This document shows positions 58,850 to 64,000 of a stretch of 64,000 bases of DNA, one piece after another. Source of the stretch: Vibrio lentus (GTDB taxonomy: Bacteria > Pseudomonadota > Gammaproteobacteria > Enterobacterales > Vibrionaceae). Every line of letters begins with the position of its first letter. The first letter of the stretch is position 1. The translations under genes were made by a program, and so were the position numbers. The notes beneath the pieces were generated by a model. It was not told the DNA's origin and did not search any database. It saw only the letters and a list, made by a program, of their open reading frames with translations. Where the stretch lies: positions 2,232,001 through 2,296,000 of the forward strand of contig NZ_JAUFQE010000002.1 of assembly GCF_030409755.1 (NCBI RefSeq). Reading direction: 5' to 3'.

Positions 58850-59794
58850 TTATAGAATAGGTGATTGAGTGTGATGAGAGATCTCTGCATTGCCTAAAAG
58901 CTGAGAGATCAATAGATTAGCGGCCAACTTGCCCGCAGACTGATACCCAGGGTCAATGCTAAATACTCGCGGGAACAAGAAAGAGAGAAGATCATTGCCA
59001 CCAACACCGGTCACCACCACATCTTCACGTTGCAGCTCTTGCAGACGTTTGATGACGCCAAGAGCCAATGTGTCACTGGCACAAACAATCGCTTGAGTCG
59101 CAGGAGCGAGCACCTCATCCACCAACTGATAAGCACTTTCATGATGAAGTTGACCAGTACGATAGTTGGCAACTGAGCCTGTGTTTTCACACCACTCGAG
59201 ATAAGCCTTAAGACGCAGTTCACCGGTTGATTTATCGCTAGGATCAACGCCAATGAAACCAACATCAGAGATCCCCTGATCCGATAGATGCGCTAATGCA
59301 CTATTGATCACCTGTTGGTTGTCATAGTTAATCGACGTCACGTTCTCGGTATCCAGAGCAATCACAACCGCTTTGTGTTCCCAAGCTTCGATTGCAGGAA
59401 TATCGCAATCAGTAAAACCAAACACGATTATGCCGTCTACATTGCGGCGCTTAAGAACCTGAAGATGCTCATTGGCTTTTTCTCTATCTAGCTGGCTTTC
59501 CATGATCACGACATCGTAATCCGCTCGATACAACTCAGCCAACATAGTGCTAACTGCTTTGTTTTCAGAAGGAGAATCCAGACGAGAGATGATGACACCG
59601 ATGACTTTTTGGCTGCCACCACGCATCGACTGCGCAGACTTTGAAGGCGTGTACCCAGATTCTTGAATTACTCTTTCCACCCTTTCACGGGTTTCAGGTT
59701 TTACTTTTGGATCATTGGTCAGAACGCGAGATACGGTTGACTTACCAACACCGGACAGCTTAGCAATATCGAGAATAGTGAGTTTTTTGCTCAT
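58850..59794 (-). CDS. treR: LacI-family trehalose operon repressor TreR
   Basis: 314 residues. LacI helix-turn-helix at the N-terminus (LTILDIAKLSGVGKSTVSRVLTNDPKVKPETRERV), then a periplasmic-binding-type effector domain (VIGVIISRLDSPSENKAVSTML). TreR binds trehalose 6-phosphate as inducer. The frame extends 18 codons upstream, but ATG 59794 (MSKKLTIL) is the family start. It lies upstream of treB-treC on the same strand, with the two operators in the gap. Confidence 0.95.
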   Translation of the reverse strand: MSKKLTILDIAKLSGVGKSTVSRVLTNDPKVKPETRERVERVIQESGYTPSKSAQSMRGGSQKVIGVIISRLDSPSENKAVSTMLAELYRADYDVVIMESQLDREKANEHLQVLKRRNVDGIIVFGFTDCDIPAIEAWEHKAVVIALDTENVTSINYDNQQVINSALAHLSDQGISDVGFIGVDPSDKSTGELRLKAYLEWCENTGSVANYRTGQLHHESAYQLVDEVLAPATQAIVCASDTLALGVIKRLQELQREDVVVTGVGGNDLLSFLFPRVFSIDPGYQSAGKLAANLLISQLLGNAEISHHTQSPIL

Positions 59795-59882
59795 AAAAAG
59801 TCTAACGTTAAAGGGAAAAGAAGAAAAAGTGAGGGCGTAATCCCTCACTTAACTGTTTGTAAATCCTAGCAACTACTATGAC

Positions 59883-60224
59883 TTACTTTTGGCAATTTCG
59901 ATAGACGACACGACCAAGTTCTAGACGTGCGTTGTCACCTTTAGTACGTAAAGTGACACTGTTAATCAGTTCAGAGGTTCCATCATCTAAGATGTATTTC
60001 GTTCCTGAACCTGCTGGAACTTGAGTCAGACGGTATTCATTCTCAGGGAGACGTAATACCGCTTTTTCATTATCAAGGTAAGCCACTTCAAACGAAACGT
60101 CAGACTCACATTGATAAGTCACGAATTGATTATCCGATGCTGCGCTCTCAGTCTCAGGAGCTGCTGATTTAGAGCACCCGACTAATGCAACTGAACATAG
60201 AGATGCTACTAACATAGCTTTCAT
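59883..60224 (-). CDS. MliC-like lipoprotein (C-type lysozyme inhibitor family)
   Basis: 113 residues. Signal MKAMLVASLCSVALVG ends at lipobox LVGC. The mature domain has FVTYQCESDVSFEVAYLDNEKAVLRL and SGTKYI...TLRTKGDNARLELGRVVYRNC, the MliC pattern with the conserved Cys pair, S-G-x-x-Y and K-G-D-x-A. These anchor in the outer membrane and block host C-type lysozyme. A GAGGAACG site fits the ATG at 60224; the longer frame is rejected. Confidence 0.82.
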   Translation of the reverse strand: MKAMLVASLCSVALVGCSKSAAPETESAASDNQFVTYQCESDVSFEVAYLDNEKAVLRLPENEYRLTQVPAGSGTKYILDDGTSELINSVTLRTKGDNARLELGRVVYRNCQK

Positions 60225-60301
60225 ACTTCGTTCCTCATCTTTATATAGTGGGCAAATATGGTGGACAACACTCATTTGCATACTGAGCGATAGGTCTGTG
60301 T

Positions 60302-60853
60302 TTAGCCTTTCAAATGTGCGGGTACATCTTTAATGCTGTCCAGGACGACACTAGCAAGTGCCTCACCCTTTTCAGTTACGGGTTTACCGGTTCTCACCAA
60401 CACTCGGGTACCAACACCAGCGGCTTCTGCTGCCATCATGTCTTCAGCTTTATCGCCGATCATGACAGAGTTCGCCATATCAATTTTCAGAAAGTCACGA
60501 GCAGAAATGAACATGCCTGGTTTCGGCTTGCGACATTCACAATCTTGCTTGTAGTCGCCAATGGCGTGTTCAGGGTGATGAGGACAGTAATAGATACCAT
60601 CTAACTCAACGCCATTATCGACAAAGTTCCAATCCATCCACTGCGTCAAAGAAAGAAAACGATCTTCGCTAAACTTGCCACGAGCAATACCAGATTGGTT
60701 GGTCACAAGTACCAATAAATAGCCCATATCTTTAAACGCTTTCGCCGCTTCAAACACACCATCGATGTATTCAAAGTCATGCTCATCATGTACGTAGCCG
60801 TGATCAACATTAATCACACCATCACGATCTAAAAAAACAGCCGGTTTAGACAA
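60302..60853 (-). CDS. gmhB: D-glycero-beta-D-manno-heptose 1,7-bisphosphate 7-phosphatase
   Basis: 183 residues. Removes the 7-phosphate of heptose bisphosphate in ADP-heptose synthesis for the LPS inner core. HAD motif [17 protein letters not shown] with catalytic Asp, [11 protein letters not shown] (motif II), and a zinc site [25 protein letters not shown] (Cys/His cluster). KPKPGM and [16 protein letters not shown] are motifs III and IV. GmhA of the same pathway is at the window start. Divergent from metNIQ. Confidence 0.96.
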   Translation of the reverse strand: MSKPAVFLDRDGVINVDHGYVHDEHDFEYIDGVFEAAKAFKDMGYLLVLVTNQSGIARGKFSEDRFLSLTQWMDWNFVDNGVELDGIYYCPHHPEHAIGDYKQDCECRKPKPGMFISARDFLKIDMANSVMIGDKAEDMMAAEAAGVGTRVLVRTGKPVTEKGEALASVVLDSIKDVPAHLKG

Positions 60854-60971
60854 AATTCAGTTCTCTATCAACTCTCTATTAATCATTAATTATTACACGC
60901 TTTATTTGCTTCATCACTATCTATTTAGTTTTGCGTTCGTTAACGATTTGTTTCTACCCTAGCAACACGAT

Positions 60972-61003
60972 CGACGTTTAGCCGTCTAGACGTAAAAATA
61001 TCT
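60972..61003. promoter_or_regulatory. MetJ operator: four tandem met boxes
   Basis: Four contiguous 8-mers: CGACGTTT, AGCCGTCT, AGACGTAA and AAATATCT, matching AGACGTCT at 6, 7, 6 and 5 of 8 positions. They end one base before the metN -35, where MetJ with SAM would block transcription. Confidence 0.88.
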
Positions 61004-61004
61004 A

Positions 61005-61033
61005 TTGACTTAGATCATAGAACACCATAGCAT
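61005..61033 (+). promoter_or_regulatory. metNIQ promoter
   Basis: -35 TTGACT (61005-61010), 17-bp spacer, -10 TAGCAT (61028-61033), about 60 bp before metN and next to the met boxes. Confidence 0.72.
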
Positions 61034-61093
61034 CATCTGTAAATCGAACGAGCTATCGATATATTATTCTGTTTTACCTGCACGAGTTTCCCT

Positions 61094-62128
61094 ATGATTA
61101 AAGTGAATCAAGTCAACAAGGTTTTTTATCAAGGCACTAAAGAAATCAATGCCTTAATTGATATCAACCTCCACATTCCTCAAGGTCAAATCTTTGGAGT
61201 CATCGGCTCTTCAGGTGCAGGCAAAAGTACCCTAATCCGCTGTGTAAACATGTTGGAAGCTCCAACGTCTGGTGAAGTGATTGTTGACGGTATTGACCTA
61301 ACAACACTCAGCAAATCAGAACTCAGCGAAGCGCGTCGTAACATCGGCATGATCTTCCAGCACTTCAACCTGCTGTCTTCTCGTACCGTATTTAACAATG
61401 TAGCACTGCCTTTAGAGCTTGCTGGTAAAGATAAAGCAGCGATTGAAGCAAAAGTGAGTGAGCTACTTGAACTTGTTGGTCTATCAGACAAGCGTGACAC
61501 CTACCCAGCCAACTTGAGTGGCGGTCAAAAGCAGCGTGTTGCGATTGCTCGCGCACTGGCCTCTGACCCGAAAGTATTGTTATGTGATGAAGCGACCAGT
61601 GCACTCGATCCTGCGACTACTCAATCTATTCTTGAGCTACTACGTGAAATCAACCGCAAGCTGAACATCACTATCCTGCTTATTACTCATGAAATGGATG
61701 TAGTGAAAAGCATTTGTCACGAAGTGGCGATCATTGGCGGTGGTGAATTGGTAGAGAAAGGGACTGTCGGTGACATCTTTGCACACCCTAAGACAGAACT
61801 GGCACATCAATTTATTCGCTCAACCTTGGATCTAACGATTCCTGAGGATTACCAAGCACGCTTGCAAGAGACTCGCGTAAACAGCAGCTACCCGCTGGTA
61901 CGCCTTGAGTTTACTGGCGCAACGGTCGATGCTCCGCTGATGACGCAAATCGCACGTAAGTTCAACATCGATGTCAGCATCTTAAGCTCAGACCTGGATT
62001 ACGCAGGCGGCGTTAAGTTCGGCATGATGGTTGCTGAACTGTTCGGTAATGAAGCCGATGATAATGCTGCTATTCAATTCCTACGCGACAACAATGTAAA
62101 AGTAGAGGTACTTGGCTATGTCCTTTAG
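61094..62128 (+). CDS. metN: Methionine ABC transporter ATP-binding protein MetN
   Basis: 344 residues. Powers D/L-methionine import. Walker [10 protein letters not shown] (about 38-46), signature [16 protein letters not shown], Walker [14 protein letters not shown], and H-loop [10 protein letters not shown]. The C-terminal NIL domain (about 265-344, [25 protein letters not shown]) binds methionine for feedback inhibition. First gene of metNIQ and overlaps metI by 11 bases. Confidence 0.97.
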   Translation: MIKVNQVNKVFYQGTKEINALIDINLHIPQGQIFGVIGSSGAGKSTLIRCVNMLEAPTSGEVIVDGIDLTTLSKSELSEARRNIGMIFQHFNLLSSRTVFNNVALPLELAGKDKAAIEAKVSELLELVGLSDKRDTYPANLSGGQKQRVAIARALASDPKVLLCDEATSALDPATTQSILELLREINRKLNITILLITHEMDVVKSICHEVAIIGGGELVEKGTVGDIFAHPKTELAHQFIRSTLDLTIPEDYQARLQETRVNSSYPLVRLEFTGATVDAPLMTQIARKFNIDVSILSSDLDYAGGVKFGMMVAELFGNEADDNAAIQFLRDNNVKVEVLGYVL

Positions 62129-62801
62129 TTTCAACGAGATTGCTGACTGGATCAGCCTTAACGGTAACCTTCTATTAGGCGCAACAGGCGAAACCCTTTA
62201 CATGGTTGCTGTCGCGGGCATTGTTGGCTTCGCTGTCGGTATCCCATTAGGCGTGATTCTACATACGACTAAAAAAGGTGGTCTGTTAGAGAACACCAAG
62301 CTAAACAAAATTCTCGGTGCGGTTGTGAACGTGGGCCGTTCAGTGCCTTTCTTAGTATTGATGGTTGCTATTATCCCACTAACTAAGATGCTGATTGGTA
62401 CCTTCATAGGTACAACCGCCGCGATTGTTCCGCTGACGATTGGCGCTATCCCATTCGTAGCTCGACTTATTGAAAGTGCGCTACTTGAAGTACCAACAGG
62501 TCTAGTGGAAGCGGCTCAATCAATGGGCGCAACACCAACACAAATCATCAATAAGGTTCTGCTTCCTGAAGCACTACCGACTATCATCAACTCAGTAACG
62601 ATTACATTAGTGACGCTGGTGAGCTACTCAGCAATGGCAGGAACTGTTGGTGGTGGCGGCTTAGGTGATGTCGCGATTCGTTACGGATTCCACCGTTATG
62701 ATGTGACTATCATGGCTGTGACGGTAGTGATGTTGATTGTGCTGGTACAAATTATTCAATCAATCGGTGATTCATTAGTTCGCCGTGTTGATCACAGATA
62801 A
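62118..62801 (+). CDS. metI: Methionine ABC transporter permease MetI
   Basis: 227 residues with five transmembrane helices. The EAA loop coupling to MetN is [35 protein letters not shown]. Start ATG 62118 overlaps the metN 3' end, so they are coupled. A TTG two codons earlier is a weaker alternative. Confidence 0.96.
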   Translation: MSFSFNEIADWISLNGNLLLGATGETLYMVAVAGIVGFAVGIPLGVILHTTKKGGLLENTKLNKILGAVVNVGRSVPFLVLMVAIIPLTKMLIGTFIGTTAAIVPLTIGAIPFVARLIESALLEVPTGLVEAAQSMGATPTQIINKVLLPEALPTIINSVTITLVTLVSYSAMAGTVGGGGLGDVAIRYGFHRYDVTIMAVTVVMLIVLVQIIQSIGDSLVRRVDHR

Positions 62802-62867
62802 CGACTTACAAACCAAACTCAAAGTCGTCTGAACCAAATTAAATAGATTTATTAAAAGGAGATTATT

Positions 62868-63677
62868 ATGAAATTTAACCTTAAAGGTTTACTTACTATC
62901 GCGGCAGCGGCATCAGCGCTAGTACTAGCAGGTTGTGGTGACAAAGAAGTCGACACTTCTAAAGTAAAAGTTGGCGTAATGGCAGGTGCTGAAGCACAGG
63001 TTGCTGAAGTTGCAGCTAAAGTAGCAAAAGAGCAGTACGGCCTAGATGTTGAACTAGTGACTTTCACAGATTACGTAACACCAAACGCGGCACTGGATGA
63101 CGGTTCTATCGACATCAACGCATTCCAACACGCACCGTACCTAGATCAGCAAGTAGCTGACCGTGGCTACAAGCTAACTATTGCTGGTAACACGTTTGTT
63201 TACCCAATTGCGGGTTACTCTAAAGAAGTGAAATCTGTAGACGAAATCCAAGATGGTGCTCGTATTGCGGTACCAAACGATCCAACAAACCTAGGTCGTT
63301 CTCTACTTCTTCTTGAGCAACAAGGTCTTCTTGAGCTTCGTGAAGGTGCAGGTCTTCTAGCAACAGTTCGTGACATCGTTAAGAACCCTAAGAACCTAAC
63401 AATTGTTGAACTAGACGCAGCACAACTGCCACGCTCTCTTGATGATGTAGCACTGTCTATCATCAACACAACTTACGCGAGCTCTATCAACCTGACTCCG
63501 CAAAAAGACGGTATCTTCGTTGAAGACAAAGATTCTCCATACGTAAACCTAATCGTTTCTCGTGAAGATAACCTAAACGCTGAAAACGTACAGAACTTCG
63601 TTAAAGCTTACCAAACTGAAGAAGTGTACAACGCTGCTTCTGATATCTTCCAAGGTGGCGTAGTTAAAGGTTGGTAA
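62868..63677 (+). CDS. metQ: Methionine-binding lipoprotein MetQ
   Basis: 269 residues. Substrate-binding component of the importer, anchored by a lipid on the outer face of the inner membrane. Signal FNLKGLLTIAAAASALVLAGC with lipobox LAGC. NlpA family motifs: KVGVMAGAEAQVAEVAAKVAKEQYGLDVELVTFTDYVTPNAALDDGSIDINAFQHAPYLDQ and ARIAVPNDPTNLGRSLLLLEQQGLLEL. Strong AAGGAG ribosome-binding site. The operon ends at a terminator 33 bp on. Confidence 0.97.
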   Translation: MKFNLKGLLTIAAAASALVLAGCGDKEVDTSKVKVGVMAGAEAQVAEVAAKVAKEQYGLDVELVTFTDYVTPNAALDDGSIDINAFQHAPYLDQQVADRGYKLTIAGNTFVYPIAGYSKEVKSVDEIQDGARIAVPNDPTNLGRSLLLLEQQGLLELREGAGLLATVRDIVKNPKNLTIVELDAAQLPRSLDDVALSIINTTYASSINLTPQKDGIFVEDKDSPYVNLIVSREDNLNAENVQNFVKAYQTEEVYNAASDIFQGGVVKGW

Positions 63678-63709
63678 TCAACTAAACGACAGCAATCTAT
63701 AGATACCCG

Positions 63710-63739
63710 AAGGGGCTGACATAACGTCAGCCCCTTTTT
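63710..63739 (+). terminator. metNIQ operon terminator
   Basis: AAGGGGCTGAC/GTCAGCCCCTT stem with loop ATAAC, then five T. Confidence 0.93.
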
Positions 63740-63768
63740 ATTGGTTAGGATTTACAAGAAAGTTCGAC

Positions 63769-64000
63769 TTACCACCAAGCTTCCACTTGCATACCAACGC
63801 TCATTTCACTGTTTTTACCTTCACCGAAGGCATTGTCATTTTCAGCATCGTTTAGGTAAGTCGCAAAGATACGGAATTCAGGACGAGACCAGAAACCTAC
63901 TTGTGGAACCCAAGCTTGAGCGATTGTGAATTTGCCACCCGCCCCATCTTGATTATTAATGGTTTCAACAAAGCCACCAATTTCAAGAATGGTACGCATA
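63769..64000 (-). CDS. Maltoporin-family outer-membrane protein (C-terminal part)
   Basis: The last 76 residues of a gene that continues past the right edge. FWSRPEFRIFATYLND and the end SEMSVGMQVEAWW match the last barrel strands of LamB, with the RPEIRxFATY pattern and terminal aromatic. LamB-type trimeric porins pass maltodextrins or related glycans through the outer membrane. It may be LamB itself or a related ScrY-like porin. The family is clear, the substrate is not. Confidence 0.85.
   Translation of the reverse strand, partial: MRTILEIGGFVETINNQDGAGGKFTIAQAWVPQVGFWSRPEFRIFATYLNDAENDNAFGEGKNSEMSVGMQVEAWW

Overview
The window is a chromosomal segment of a gammaproteobacterium, almost certainly a Vibrio and most like the Splendidus clade. 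The pointers are gene content and order, moderate GC, and Vibrio-typical markers: the TIGR03503 protein beside dnaQ, DUF3461/DUF3549/DUF3301 proteins, a CsrB RNA behind a VarA-type box, and gmhB next to metNIQ. No phage, insertion sequence, integron, CRISPR array, tRNA or rRNA is visible. Species assignment is inference.

Layout. 1-11.6 kb: the start of gmhA, fadE with a FadR-like operator, the TIGR03503 protein and dnaQ, divergent rnhA, a YafS-type methyltransferase, gloB, mltD with a Yip1 protein, an exported EEP hydrolase, glnB and a small cytochrome c. 11.6-32.7 kb: one long minus-strand chain of housekeeping and envelope genes, read in the order rpsB, tsf, pyrH, frr, uppS, cdsA, dxr, rseP, bamA, skp, lpxD, fabZ, lpxA, lpxB, rnhB, dnaE, accA, tilS. 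Several gaps in it hold hairpins followed by U-tracts, which suggests stepwise attenuation. 33-40.5 kb: map and glnD (which modifies the GlnB encoded at 10.8 kb), DUF proteins, truC/yqcC and a GNAT enzyme. 40.6-41.2 kb: a GGA-rich CsrB sRNA with its promoter and an upstream VarA/GacA box. 41.3-50.1 kb: small cytosolic proteins, MipA/OmpV, an AbgT transporter, the zinc-sparing ribosomal protein pair rpmE2-rpmJ2 under a Zur box with an adjoining Fur-like box, trmO, proS, yebE, yaeP-DUF4250 and a lipoprotein. 50.3-55.3 kb: an ERIC-like element, glyA with a PurR box, a YitT protein, and a ToxR/CadC-like membrane regulator followed by a lipoprotein whose ribosome-binding site lies inside a hairpin. 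55.4-59.8 kb: treC-treB-treR with two TreR operators. 59.9-64 kb: a MliC-like lipoprotein, gmhB, the MetJ-controlled metNIQ operon, and the end of a maltoporin.

The genes are mostly conserved core functions: LPS and outer-membrane assembly (gmhA, gmhB, lpxABD, bamA, skp, fabZ), translation (rpsB, tsf, frr, map, proS, tilS, trmO, truC), replication (dnaE, dnaQ, rnhA, rnhB), nitrogen sensing (glnB/glnD) and nutrient uptake. I found no convincing wholly new system. The best leads are regulatory: the CsrB locus, the Zur/Fur tandem, the SD-sequestering hairpin next to the ToxR-like regulator, the ERIC-like palindrome and the attenuator series.
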